Source: Tyto alba (lineage: Eukaryota; Chordata; Aves; Strigiformes; Tytonidae). Taken from it: a stretch of DNA of 64,000 nucleotides. Below, piece after piece: positions 47,462 to 61,700 of this stretch. The stretch's first letter is position 1, and every line of letters starts with the position of its first letter. The DNA is taken from NCBI RefSeq assembly GCF_018691265.1, contig NW_024881272.1:22681323-22745322 (forward strand), read 5' to 3'. The position numbers and the translations under genes were made by a program. Below the pieces are notes generated by a model. The model worked only from the letters and a program-made list of their open reading frames with translations. It was not told the origin of the DNA and did not search any database.

Positions 47462-50400
47462 ACTCTCATACTACATCAGACCTTTTTAAATGAGTTGTAG
47501 GTTTGTTTTCCTGGTTCATTTAGCTCCATCTGCCTGCTTCAAATATGGTTTTATTATGTGGTAGACTGTCTACAAGTGCCTTCTTTCCACAGTAGCCTTT
47601 TAAATTAAATATGTTAGCGGAGTATGAGAGTTTTCTAACCAGGGACTTGCCCTATTTTCCCAAGTGGCTCCTCTCAAAGAAAAATTTATTTTCACAAAAA
47701 AAATGCAGAAATTCTGCTTACTGTGTTGTAGCATGTCAACTCTGTGCCATGAAATACAGGATATTAATACATTAATACTCCATATTAATGGCAATCCAAG
47801 GCTGGTAGCAGCACCATACAGACATAATAGCTTGTCTCTGGAAGCAGAAGAGTGTTGATCAGGTGGCCCCATGACCAAGCTAAGAATCCCTGCTGTGGTA
47901 TTGAGGGGATAAGATATTCTGGGTCCACGCTGCTTTGTGTACATGTAGGTAGGTGTTTCTAAGTTGTAAGATAAACTCTACAATGTAAGATACGTTGATC
48001 AACATGGCTTAAAAGGCATCCAAAAGTGTATCTGAAGACTACAGTGCATCCTGAAGAAATGCTTTAAATGGGCTAAGTGGAATATCCACAGCACTTGCCA
48101 TTAACTACTCGGTAAGATGAGTGGGAAACATCAGCTCAAGTGGTCTGTGTGACACTCTCAGGTCTGGTCCCTAAATTAAATATTCCCTGACACCAGACAA
48201 TGGAATCAAATTCCTAACTGGAATAGCTTATAAACCTCTGAATTTTGGCTACTTAAGGGAAATAAATATGAATAATTAGCTCACATTTTTAATGACTTTT
48301 TTTTGAAGACAGTAAAGGTAACTCTTTATGCACTGTTACATCTCTTGAGAGTGCAACCAGGCTGTATTAGTTATAGGAGAATGACATTACTTGCTCAGCT
48401 TTTGGGAACCATCTATGTTTTGGGAACTGGCATCTTCATAGTCAGTACTGAAACGTTGTTATTTAAAAGAAAAAACAAATCATGCCTCCCAGAGACTCAC
48501 AAACTTGAAGTACATCTGCAAACATCAGAAAATGTTTAGAAAGTTTGGGTAAACTCAAATTTCATGAGAATTGTTCATCCCTAATTTGCATGCATGAGTC
48601 ATGTAATTGTCAATGAGTGATGAAACAGGGAAGCAGGTGGCCATGTCTGCACACTGGGTTATGAGTGAAGCGTTCTGAGGCAGGATGTGTTCCAGTCTGT
48701 AGGAGAGTTACTGGGAAATGTGACAGACCGAGTTCTTTTGGTTACTGGACAAACAGAATAGATCTGAAAAAAACAGTTTAGATCGGAAAAAGTAGTTTAA
48801 CAGGCCAGGAAGACAGATGCTCTGGCTATGTCAGAAAGTCTGTTATAAGAAAAGAAAGATGATTTCTTGGATGACAAATGTGAAAATATTGAAGGCTCAA
48901 AAAATACAAAGCGCTCTGAGGGCTCCTATTATAACTAGCTCACCCAAAGATAAGAGAATAAGGATCATCAGAGAGATACATTTGCACTGAAGAAAAAAAA
49001 AAGTCACACCCTTTTTATTCTGCCCGATGGCCTCATTAAAAGAAACAAAATACCTTGTTATAAAATTGAGATCCACTGTTTGTGCTCTTCCTCTCTAACA
49101 CAGGCTGTCATATTGCATGACATTTGCATATTCCCATCAAATTTATACTGCTTGCAGATCTTTCTAAGCAGCATTATACCACAAAAAGTAATGTTCTAAA
49201 TATCCATAATACAGCATCCTTTGGACTAAGGACAAGGAAAGAAAAACAGGTATATATTCTTCCAAAATATTGTTTTGGAAACTGTTAGACTACATAACTG
49301 TGTTGTACTTCTGGAATGTTTTAACTGCTGCTATTTTGGTTGCTAAAAGCACAAAAAAAGCCAAGACCAATGAGATGGAAGCTCAGCTTCTCCAGTCCAA
49401 TTACAGTGGACAGAATTAAAGTTCTCTTAATTGCTGGGTTGCTAAAGCAGAATAATGAAATTTAGTAGAAGCATTGCTAGCTGCAAAAATACATTCAGAA
49501 GTAGTCTGACATTGAGATCAGCATTTCTGACTTGTCCATTTTGAAAGATGATAGCTCTGTACTGAAAGCTAAAGGCAAAGGTTTTGTCATTGGCTTGTTG
49601 CATTACAAGCTCCATTTAGGACTAAACCATCCATACTGTGCTAGGAGATAGAAACCATGTAAACCACTACAAACTTGAGGGTCACTGTGGGTTCTCAACT
49701 GAATATGTGTCTTCCTCATTGAAATACAGTTCCATAGTAGTAAAGTCTTTGAATGCACTCTGGAAAGAAACCTGCATGGTAAAGAAGATAAATTCTCCAG
49801 TGGTTTGCTCTGAAAGCTGCAGTTTGTCTACCTGAACACTTAGCTTGAGGAGCTGTCTGAAAACTGAAAGCCATTTTAGTGCAACTAGTCAGCAGAACTA
49901 CCTGGAAGAAGAAAAGGCAGGAGGTATCTATTTGGACCAAAGGTGCTAAGCAGAATGATAATCAATGGTGAAGAAAGATTTATCAAAGAGAATTTTCTTA
50001 TTTTCAGATTTTCAGTTCTCTAAGCTCTTTGAGAGAAAATGTCCATAGGATGAAGAAATGCCTTGCCAAGCATGTTTTTGTCATTATTGCCTCAGTACCA
50101 AGCCATGAACGTACTGAAGTTGCTAGGCTCTCTGGTTCTATCATGTCCTCCAGTGCATTAGCAGATCAGTGCAAAGTAAATTAAGTCCTGTTCTTTGCCT
50201 TACATGTTCATATGTCTGTTAGTGAACAGGTTAACATAGCCAAATCATATCCAACAAAGAACAGCCTAACAAATTCTAGCATTTGTGAAATGTCAAGTAA
50301 ATTTGTGTGCTCATAGAATCCAGAGCATAATTCCTCCAGGACTAGATAAAAAGTAGGATCTCAACAGCAATAGGCTTTAGGTAAGCAGACAGAAAACCCA

Positions 50401-52704
50401 CACTCCTGTGGTGGTTTTAATTCCCCAGTACCATACCTGCCAACTTAAGTAGCATTCTTCTGTCACCGTTTGCTTCATTTATGCATACATTCATCTAGGA
50501 AATATAAACTTGACCTACAAAATAATCTAGATGGAATGAGAATTCATACAAAACACCAAATTACTAACCATAAATGTTCAATCATCTGCTCTGATCCTTT
50601 ATTTCTGATTTCTTCATTGACAGACTTCTGTGACCAACATGCATAAGGAAAAGCTATTGTAACTTTGACTGGAGGAAGAGCAGAACTTGACAAATAAAAC
50701 ATTCCTTGAGACAAGGTGGTTGTAAAATTGCATACAGGTCTATAGTTTCCTGCTCTTCACTAGTGCTTAGAAATAGTTCTCTTTGGCTAAATTAATTTCT
50801 TAATGACACTCAGTTATGATACTTGTTGCCGGTTTATATTACATTTTGCAGATTTTCAGCTTAGTGCCGCTGAGATGTAAACTTCCTGACCTTCAATAAA
50901 TTAAGCTAATGTCCTAGCACATTAATGTAATAAGATGATCACAGCACTTCCCACCATCTGCTATTTACATCTACAGTGATCAGTGCAGAAGTCAATGCAT
51001 CTCAGTTGTGTTGTCCACTGTAATAACAATCTCCTTGCTATGTAGTTTTTAGTTCATTATTATTGTGTAGTCACATTTTCCACATAAAAGCTGGTGGCTA
51101 TGAGAAAATTTAACTTGATGAATACAAAAGGAAAGTCAGCTTTTATGAAAAATGTAAATTTGACACATTAGGAAGAAGTGATATCTTTTCTTATACAGGC
51201 AAATACAGTAAGGACAAACAGACCAGCTTTGGGTGCACAAGGCCTTCTTCAGGTGAGGGGTGTTTTTCCCCCTCAACAATTGTAATAGCTGTTGTAATAA
51301 TGCATATGACTTTTTCTTGAAAACCTTACCTTATTTGTATTCTTAGACCATCATAGCAACAACAATTTTTCAGTATATGTGTATACAGAACTAAAACCCT
51401 AGGGATCTCAAAATGATCTGTATTTTTTTCTTTATGTTGTAGTGTTTATGCACCTTTAAGCCATAAACAGTTCCTGCATGGAGACATGGGTGTGCAACAC
51501 AAACTGCATCACAGATATTTCATACAGGAAATTAAGAAGTTTTCTTTGTTAGAACTAGCAGAAAGAATTCTGTTAGAACACAATGATTACAAGAATTGAA
51601 AACTTCATATTTTTCCAAAACTATGCATGAGGTCACACAGGAGAGGGAATTCTAAAGAGGGCTCCCTGCATGTCAGAGCTTGTTCAATAGTGTAGTAGAA
51701 TCACGTACTAGCTCCAAGAGCCTTTAGGTGTCTAGGCTTGGTTTGGAGACATGTGCTCCCTCCAGTAATGGAGGTGACAAAGCAATGCAAACAGGAAATG
51801 CATAATAAATCTGCATACTTTGTAAAACTCATAAGCTTATCTTACATGATATATTCTCTTTGAAAACATTATAGATAAACTTGTGCCAACCAGAGTCCAT
51901 CAATTTTATGAAATTATATTTAATGAATGCAACAGATTCCCATAGCATAGGAATAACTACAGAACCATTATGAATAATGAACATAATGAAAGAAATATAC
52001 CTCTAAGCACAGAACAAACTACTGACTGCATCATCAGATTAAAAAAAGAAGGTGACTTAAATAGTTATTTGCAAATATCATTCTGTAAACAAATTTGAAT
52101 ATAAAAGCCACACAGAGTTTGTTTATTCTTCAAATTTATATAAAGGATTTGTCATCTCTGAACTGACAATCTACTGAAAGCACAAAGGCAAATGTGCTGA
52201 AGGTGCCAGTTTGATTTACCAGAAATACCAGGAAATAGGGCAGAATACAGCTGAGCATAAATTCCTACCAAAAGTTATCTTCGAGTGAGTGATCATCAGG
52301 GAGTAAAATGCATGTGCCTCCACTTCATAGAGATGTCGTGGAACTATAGTGCACTTATCACTAATCAGTACCATTACCACTGTACTCCAGGAAATTGTAT
52401 TTACAGAGGTTTATTGCTTCCTTTATTTTACTGTCCTCAAATATAAGACAGACTTGGATCAAAAACAGCCCTCACCCTTCCCCAAGCAGAAATAAAAATA
52501 CACCAAAAAAAAATCCCCAAAGCATTTGCCTTCCCATTCAGACAATAGTTTGAAAATAGAAAGAACAGGATTTTCCTTTGTTTACCAGTGTACGCCATAC
52601 CATATTCAGGCCAGTATCACATATTGAAAAATGAGATAGCTGATAGTGTGATCACCTGACAGAGATGGCTCAAAGATAACTCTAAAGCCTGTACTTGCTG
52701 CCCA

Positions 52705-52742
52705 GCTCAGGTTGTCCCCCTTTAGCAGGGTTCAACCTGAGC
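52705..52742. repeat. Short strong hairpin
   Basis: Perfect 10-bp arms GCTCAGGTTG (52705-52714) and CAACCTGAGC (52733-52742). Inside them a further CCC/GGG pairing closes a small loop around TTTAGCA. It lies in a locally GC-richer stretch (about 52.65-53.1 kb) of otherwise AT-rich DNA. Confidence 0.7.
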
Positions 52743-55700
52743 CTAAGAAAGGGAGGGTCTGAGACTGAAGATGCCAGTGTTAAGTCTTCTTGGCAGAATG
52801 TAGATTTCTTCACCATCTCACTTCATTTAGCATCCCTCTGACTGCCTGCACTGCTCCTCATTAGAGGGGAAAGTGAACTCACAGCAAGGAGGAGGGAGAA
52901 ACAAACATCCCCAATGGGTTGACAGCTTTCAAAATACTTTACAGGTAGGGGAGAGGCAGCTCCTACAGCAGAGACTAGGTGAGAGTAACCCTTAAACTCC
53001 ATTCTGAAAGTTAGTTGTGTAGCCCCACCTTAGTGTCAATGTAAATAACCACCAGGGCAGGGCAGGTGAAAGAAATCTGGGTTTATTTCCACCATCTTCT
53101 GAACTGAACAGCTGTGCTTCAGTGGGAATCTGGGATCAGGAAGTTCCTACCTGCTGCATTATAGCACCATAAATGCTCTTTGTTATGTAAAAAATGGTAA
53201 ACAAAACAGTAAAGACATCAAAAAACGCTGGATCTCACTGTGCTGCTATTCTTAAAGATAATTAATATAAACTTGGCAAAAGCAGAAAAGGCACATGTAT
53301 GGTCCTGTGTCTGGTATGAAGTTTAGACACCCAGAATTTTATAGAGGGTGGTTATATCTCAGTTAACGAGTCTCTTGACTCAAGTGATGCATGCATGCTC
53401 CTCAGTGCCAAAAGTACACATACTCTGGATAGCACAGTGTTACCTCCACAGCAGACAGAATTGTTTTCAGTTGGCCATAGACATAGTAAGGGAAAAGAAA
53501 CTGACTTTATTTATTTGGAAGCTACTGTCTCCTGTGCACAAGAATTATCAAGGAGAAGGTATGAATTTATGAGTGACACCAAGATTGAATGAAAAAATTG
53601 GAAGAGGAGTTGAAGGAATATAAAGAAGAAAGCGGGAAACAAAGTACTACTAAATGAGTGATGCAGATGTTAATTTGAATACAGAAATGTTTACGGTTTT
53701 TAGGGTGACTAAGGTGTGTTTTAAGGGATTTCAGAATTAATCAGAGGTTTATTTATGCAAAGCAGTGGTATACATGGAGCCTAGTCTCAGTAACTCTGCT
53801 TCTAGCTGGCTTTTTTTTAATGTTTCGGTAAGCCAATTAAAAAACCCCACAGTTATAAGCAATCTGGTTATGTCATTGCATTTCCCGGATGGTAAGTCTG
53901 TAAAATGATGCTTGGACTTTGTGTAATTGGGCCCACAGATGTCTCCCGGAGGAACTGAAATGTGCGTAGAAAAGATACATTGGTTTTTGTTTGGGTTCAT
54001 TTGGAATGAAAAGGCACAGCCCTACTGCAAAGCATATTTGTGAAGCTGGGAAAAAAAAATAAATGTGGTTGTTGCCATCTGGCTCTTTCAAAATGATCCC
54101 TACAGAGATCTGTCTCTGTCTATTTATACCATATCCATTGTCATCATATCTGACCGTCCTGTGAGACGACACTCTGGGCAAAAAACATATAGGACGATAT
54201 TCTGAAAATTATGGAGATTATTCTCAGTGAAAATCAGCATAGCAAGATTAATGAATGAAGTACACAGTTTACACCAAATGAGAATCTGCCCTTATGAATG
54301 ACTTGCCTGTTAAAAGATTTTAGAAATACACTTGTCATGACTGTTCTTGGTGTGCTCATTCTGCCTCAGACACTGGGGATAAGATAAAATAGCTTTTTGC
54401 TTTCCTCGTCTGATGAGCATTTCTGTGTATGTGCAAATGTAGTCTCATTCACACTGGTATTCATGGATCCCCTCTAACTGTATTCACACGAAAATACATA
54501 TTATGTCGGAAAAGCTTATATATTCACCTATGACATTCTCTGTAAGAAGCAAGGCTAACAGGACCTTGGAGGGGCACTGAAGAAAGAACAATTAAAGATA
54601 AATATCTGTAAGTTAAATGCAACTACTATATAGCTAACAATGAGGGTAGGTAGGCAGTGTTCTCTATTTTGTATCTCATATTCAGGAATACAAACAGAAT
54701 ACTGTGCTCCTCTGACAGCTCTTCCATTTTTAGCTTTTTCCTGTGTATCTCCAGCTGTGCTTCCCCTTTATAGAGCTGTCTCTCCTTTTTTTAAGGCAAC
54801 AAACCCCCTAACAGGCCCTACCAAGGCTCATTTTCTGATTAAAATCATTGTGGGCATCCACTCAAGGAACAGAGCCATGTGATTTAGGCATCCATTCACA
54901 CCATTCAAATGTTAATTATTCACCATAAGAAAGTCCCTGAGAAAGCCACAGGCAAATGTGTTAACATTATCTTAACAACAAAAGATATTTACCTGATTTG
55001 TGGGAGGGAGCTTGTTTCAACAACTAAAAGAGGCCACGTTCAGCCAGTTTCTCCTTTCCTAATGTCATATCCCACCCAAATGATAAAACTGTTCAAAATA
55101 TTTGTCCAGCCAAGGGGAAAAACCCACATGAACCCCACTGAGTTTCTTGGTACAGCATAAGAAATGCTGTAAACATCAAGTGTTTATAAGCAGTGTTCTA
55201 TCAGTCTTTGTAAACTGTACCACTAAGACTCACAAAAAAACCTAACAACCCAACCTCAAAAAACCCCCCAACATAATCTTTAAAAGTAAAAATGGGTTCT
55301 GAAATTTTGTTCTTTCGTATCAAATCCAGTCTAACCCAAGCCAAGAAGCAGTGGCAGTTGCATTACTCACATACAGCATAGTTCTCCAGATCCTACCCTC
55401 CCAATAAAGTATTTCTCAGCTTTTAACTGTTTAATGATTTCTTAAAACTTTCAGAATGGTTTTCCATCTAATATCAGATCTAGCGTTACTGCTACTTAGG
55501 CATGTAAAGACAGTATAAAAATTACTAGGTGTTGAAATATGAAGGGGCATCTCCTGCAGTACAAACTGAACGGCTTAATTCTGCTCTTATTTAACTCACC
55601 TGAGAGCAGTAAGGGGTAGTTCAGTGCTGGTTTAAGTTTCCATAACATGCCCTAATGCCCTGCTCACTGCTGGCCCAGCATCACTGCTGCCTGTTTTGGC

Positions 55701-58700
55701 AAAACACTACTCTGGAAATCCTTGCTAAGGTACAGGAACTTGCACTGGGATGAAGGACTGACTGGTAGGAATGCAAACACCCTGACAGTATCCTCACTGA
55801 ACCCTTCTTGGTCTCCATCTCACAGCAAATGGTCTTATTCTGATACACTTCTGGGGGTAAAATGGTATGAAATTTAAATCAAAATCAGTCATAAGATTTT
55901 CTCCTAGTGGCAAATCCACTCAACTGTATTTGAAGTAGAATGTATTCCTAATTAATCCACTAGGATTTTCACCTTAACCACAGCTGCCAATTTAAATAAA
56001 ACAAACCACAACCTAGTTCAGGGAGTATGAAATAAAATAACAGTGACAGCTGATACAGGTGAACACCAAGTTACTGTTAAAAATCTTCACAGGACCTACT
56101 CTTGGAAAGGCTGTGAAATGTGAATATTTATCTGAGCCTGAATACATACTACACAGCAAGCCTCTAGTATATTAATTTTTCTTCAACATTTTTCTATGAA
56201 TAACTCCTAGAGAAGCCAGAGAGCTGATTCTTTCCCTACCTTTCAGCCACCTCTTAGAAGAGCTTCTACCTTCCACTCTTTAGGGATCACTTTCATATCG
56301 TTTCTTCTAATCACATCTAGCTCCTTTGCTGGAGGTTGAATTTTCCTTCGCATATTTTTCTTCAAGAGAAATACCATTTTTCCAACTACAACCTTTTGTT
56401 CCTTTCTCTTCAAGTCACACAACTATTATTCTACAGCTCTCCCTAAAAAGCCTTCTATTTTATATAATTATTCATAGATCAAAATAGCAGAGAATGTCTT
56501 TCCTACTGTACTTTAATATTTAGAGTGTAGTCTAAGTTTAGAGTGTTTCTGATAACTACATAATGAGAAAAGGCTTTGCACTATAGTTCTCTTGTGTCCT
56601 AGTTGGATATTACTTGTATTTAGATCTTGACATAACAAGAGCTTGAAATTAATTTTCATGAATATTTGTTGTAAAAAGAGGACACATTTGAAATGATGAT
56701 ATTTAGAATCTATTAAGGTGCAATTGACCAACTTCCACACAGCTGAACAGAGGCTCAGGAAGAAATTACCTAAGATCCCAGTAGGACTCAACATTCAGGG
56801 CCAGATCCTCTGTTTGGCTTCAATGGAGCAATGCTGATGTACTCCCACACACAATCTGTCCTTATTCTTTGCAATGCTATTGCACCCAATACTTTTTTTT
56901 TTAACAGGTTTGCCTTTGTCTAAGATTTTTTTTTTTTATATTCAAGCAACTTCATTAAAAAAAAAATAAATTCTGTGTTTAAAAGCTCTAAAATGCAACC
57001 AATGAACTCTGTATCTGCTTCTTGGTACGCTAACTTTTGATTCAGTCTCCATGTGTAAACTCAAAGACCTTCAATACCTATTTCCTCTCAGATGCATTTC
57101 CCACAGACGCATAATACTCCCTGGAAACTCTTCAAGACACAAATGTGCTGAAATCTCACTGTGTAGGGGTAAAATACTATATTACGTAATATTGAATTTT
57201 AGTCTTATATCAGAGATTTTCATCTGGAAATATTACAGCACCCAAAATGTAATATTCCAACTTCTCTCTTCAAGTGTCAGGTATTTAACTGCCAAATAAA
57301 TGCTCTGTCAGCTGGAACCCCTTGGGAACTCCAGTGATATCTGGAGCTCATCACACAATTCTCAGAAATTTTTTTCCAGAGTTTTTTGGGGAAGTATCTC
57401 AAGCTAGACTGTGCCTATGTAAAACCAGCAGCCCAAAAGTATAACAGTGCTTGCATCCCACATGCCTAGGTAAAACATCTTCACGGGTTTATTGTCCAAC
57501 ATTCTGCAGTAACAGATAAAAATGGCAGGCAAACCCCAGAAATTAATAAGATGCTTTCATGCATGTGTCTACAGGGAGTCTTCATTAACATTAAAGTTGA
57601 ACCTCTAAAGAGTTGGATAGACATTTTGTATGACACTCCTCCTGGCCCTTTACTTAGGGTATTTTATTGGCATCGACACAGAGATATTACGTAGTAAGAG
57701 TTTATGACAGCACAAGTGCTTGTATGAGAGGACTACACTTCATTAGAACACATTTTCCAACATCGTGTATTCTTCATTAACTTTTAAACATTTTACTAAT
57801 TACATTTCACTTTGTGAAATGGACACTAAGGAGGATGGCTTTTATCCTGGCTCCTACTCAGTGAAAAATTATGGGACTGTGGGCAGCAGATGTTAATTGA
57901 ATATACAGCAGCAGCTGAGTTCTGCTGCTGCCCTTCTCTTCCTGCTGCCCTTTTCAAGACTGAAGGCTGCCATTATTGTTTCATTCCTTTGACCTCTTAT
58001 AAAGGCAGCACAGAAAGGTCAGGCTGCTCTTTTCCTTCCTCTCCTCCAGATCAGCTGGCAGACCAGACCTCTCCAAATCTCTTCCCACAGTTTCCTATTA
58101 CACATCTCCCTGCACACTTTATTTCTATTCTTACCTCTGATTTATTGTTCTAATACAAATACATGAAAAATTAGGCACCTCCAGCTTTCCAGGCATCTAG
58201 ACAACCTCTTAAAACCACATGACTAACACTTGTCATATGATTGGGTAAGAGTAAGACACACACCTAAAGCGAAATGCGATGCAACCCTTCAGCAGTTTCA
58301 CCAAAATTCGCTTGCTGCCTCCTCTCAGCCCATCTATCTCTGTGACCAAAGGGGAAACAAGAAAACTGCCTCGCAACTGGTCCTGAAAGTTAACAAAGAT
58401 GTCCATAGGAATGGTGACTCACTGTCTCCATCTTTGCACTTACTTTTCTTTAACCCTAATGTCCCAATGCAATCAAAGCTTATGTGATCACAGACACTAT
58501 GCTTGTTTGCAAGTCAGTCCGCCTCCGCCTAGTAACTTTGGATTTCACTGGATAATTTAAAACTCATTTCAGAGAAAAACAAGTCTCAGATATAAACACG
58601 AGTTTTATGAAGCTCAGCTGCCAGCTAATAGGAGAGGGGCCCTACTCGCACTTCCAATGAAAAGGCAGCAACAATTTACATTGTCTCTCTTTCAATCAGT

Positions 58701-61700
58701 TTACCCAGAGCCTGGGAGGAAGTAGCAAACAGGTGAGTCAGTACACATTTATTAACTGGACCAGAAGCCTAAACATAACTTTAAACCAGCCAAAGTATGT
58801 TTTCTTTTGACCACCAGACAGGGCAGAAGTTGGTCGAGAATACGGGAAGGAGCTCTGAGACCACTTTAAATTCAGAAGTTATTGCAGTAGAAAGTGTACC
58901 TAGGGACACAAGAAAGCGATAGGGGTAGTGTGGAAAAAGAGGACACAGAGATATCACAGAGTATGAGGATTTTTAAAGGACATGAGGGAATTTGGAGCTG
59001 AATTAATGGAGAAATGCAGAATATTAAGGACAAATCCATTGCTAACCAGACTTCATTACTCCCAGAACTAGTAATAGGCCTATGGCTTAGGATTCTGTAT
59101 TTTTTTGACAGTGAAGGGACATATCAGACAGAGCTGCTTCTAAGGATTCACTCAGATTATTTAGCTTTCTAGATCAAAATCTACAGCTTCAAATGAATCT
59201 GGAAGACAGTGGCATGAATAGCCTTATGGGCTAACAAGAAACTCCAGCTTTTATTGATAGCAGTGAAATAAGATCAATAAATGCAGTCACATAACATTCA
59301 AAAGCCCAGACAAGTCTAGTTAATTCATTACAAATGAGTGTATCAGCATTTGCTCTGTGCAGGTGTCAACATTTTTAGGTTGAGATAATACACAGAATTT
59401 ACTTGTAAAATTTTCACTGTGTTATCTTTCCAAAGAGCCTGACTACAGTATTCATGCTGTTCCCTGAAAGCATAGGGCTTCCAGAGGACTTGCCAGGTCT
59501 AAGAAAAGTATTTGTAAAACTGTCCATAGAAATCTCGGCATATGGAATCAGGCTGATCCTGGACGGCAGTGGCAATGTCCTTATTAATTCAAACATTTTG
59601 TTATTAAGAGATCTTAGTACTCTCATGAACATTAATAGCACAAGAGCGTTATTTTAAGAGGAAATACAGTAGTGGAAGGAAGAATGCTCCAGAGAAGAAG
59701 ATTTCCATGGGACTTAAAGATCCTTGGCACAGGATACAAATGAGATTGACTTCTGTGTCTCAGAAAAGTTACCTCACTTTGCCACCAGAAGGAACATGAC
59801 TGAGTCCGAGTTCAATTAAATGTTGCCCCCAGACTTGATTCCTATAGCCAATGAGTTTGATGTTAACTATTCCTTAGGCATTACAAGTCATGAATGTACT
59901 GATTTTGTGTAACTTGGATGCGAGTACCACTGCTGTGGAAAATCCAAAGCAAACAAGTATCTGTATACAATTTCCAAACTTGTTCAAGAGAAACAGCTAA
60001 ATCTGAAATAAAATTCAGGAAAAATTTTAGACTCCTTACCTGTTCATCTGGTAGTTCACATACATTTTCAGGCAAAATATTATTGAATTAAATTACACAA
60101 GTAACTTTGGATCACCAAAGTAAGAAGACACTTAATCTATCCTGATTAAATCATCTTTTTGTTTCCATGACTTTTAAACATTGAATATTTGGAAAAAAAT
60201 TATACCCAGCAACAGGCATACCAGGGCCTGATGCCATCTAATCTAGTGCCTGTTGTGCCCATACCAAACATGACTCTAAGCATCCTCAAAGGTGTGGCAT
60301 GGGAAGAATTAAACTGACTCTTTCATGTCTTCATAACTAATATCTGTTATCTAGTTAGAATGTAGACTGATCACAGGAAGAGAGTTTAAATACATGGTGA
60401 CTTGTCACCCTTGGGCATTCAACTGTTTGAAATAGTAGATTATTTTCAGACAGTTGCTGTTGTTCAGTTATGCATTTTTGTTTTTTGATGCATATAATAA
60501 TTCACCATATTCACAAATTCAAGCTTTCCCAGTGGGAAAAGTTTTAAAGATAGGACTTCTATTGCTTTCATACTTTATCAAAATGGAGGCAAGCAACACA
60601 TGTTTTCAGCAACAAACATCTTAGGAAATATACTAAGGGCTCAAACCTGGTGTTCTTAGAAATTTTAGTATTTGCTGCTACTGATAGAACTGTTAAGGCA
60701 GTACGGTAAGCCTAGATCTATTCTGTGTTCTCAACAGAAAACTGTTTTGAGGGGAAAAAAAATGGTAGGCTATCAAATTTCAGACCAAAAGGGTAATACA
60801 TATGTCAAAAGATTTACTCAAAAGAATGAATGTTTGTTTCTTTGGCTTACATGTTATCAACCACATCTGTAACCAAAACAGGAACAAAAACCTGTAACCA
60901 GGGCTAGAAACTCTCTTCCCAAGCATTAAAAGAACCTCTTCCCAGTCAGGTGGCACACAGTTTTGTATCTGTCCTCTTCAGCATCTACGTATCCAAGCCT
61001 GTGACACAGCGCATCAGCACTAACTGCACACACACAAAACGGCTGCACGCTTTCTCTGAGAAACAACTGACCTTGGTGCCTGCACGCACCTTCTGTTACT
61101 CCTGACAAATCTTCTGCATTTTATTTAAGTAAAGAGGAGACCATGTGCAGGAAATCCACCTAGATGTCCCCCATGCACTCCACCAGGAGCTTGGATTCTT
61201 TTGATATATTAAAACCAGAAACACATTGTTACTGAAAGACTGAAACATAATTCTTGATATGGAGGTGTACAGTTATGTAACATCACTGTGGCCCAGACAG
61301 TTTTGAAATGTGAATGGAGCTCACAGGCCTTTTAGCTTTCTGGATGCGGTCAAAACAGTATCTAAGATTTCAAGCCTTACAAAATTAAAGGGAGAACAAT
61401 ACTGAACTATAGATCCCGGCTTTGTCTGATACATTCACCTCTATTAATATTGGGGGCAATATTCCCACTGGATGAGGAGGATGTCAAAGATAAGCCAGCT
61501 TTGCTTATGCATCGCTGTCCAGAGAAGATGGAGATCAACCCAGTTTTTACATTTCAAATCTTTGTTTTGCTTAACATCAAAGTTATTTCAACAGCCCTCC
61601 CTGTGAGAATCATGACATCATTACTCTGGGTGTTGAAGAGACAGGTGTTGTATAACCCAATTCTGGCCTGATGATTTTTCCCTTCCCAGACAAGATATAT

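Noticed and set aside
50290..50350. Possible CR1 3' end (TCATAGAAT word)
   Set aside because: Only nine bases match and neither the upstream CR1 3' UTR nor repeated octamers are present.
59414..59657. Overlapping open frames on both strands
   Set aside because: Peptides looked protein-like at first glance, but I recognise no family and both strands are equally open, so there is no support for a gene or pseudogene.
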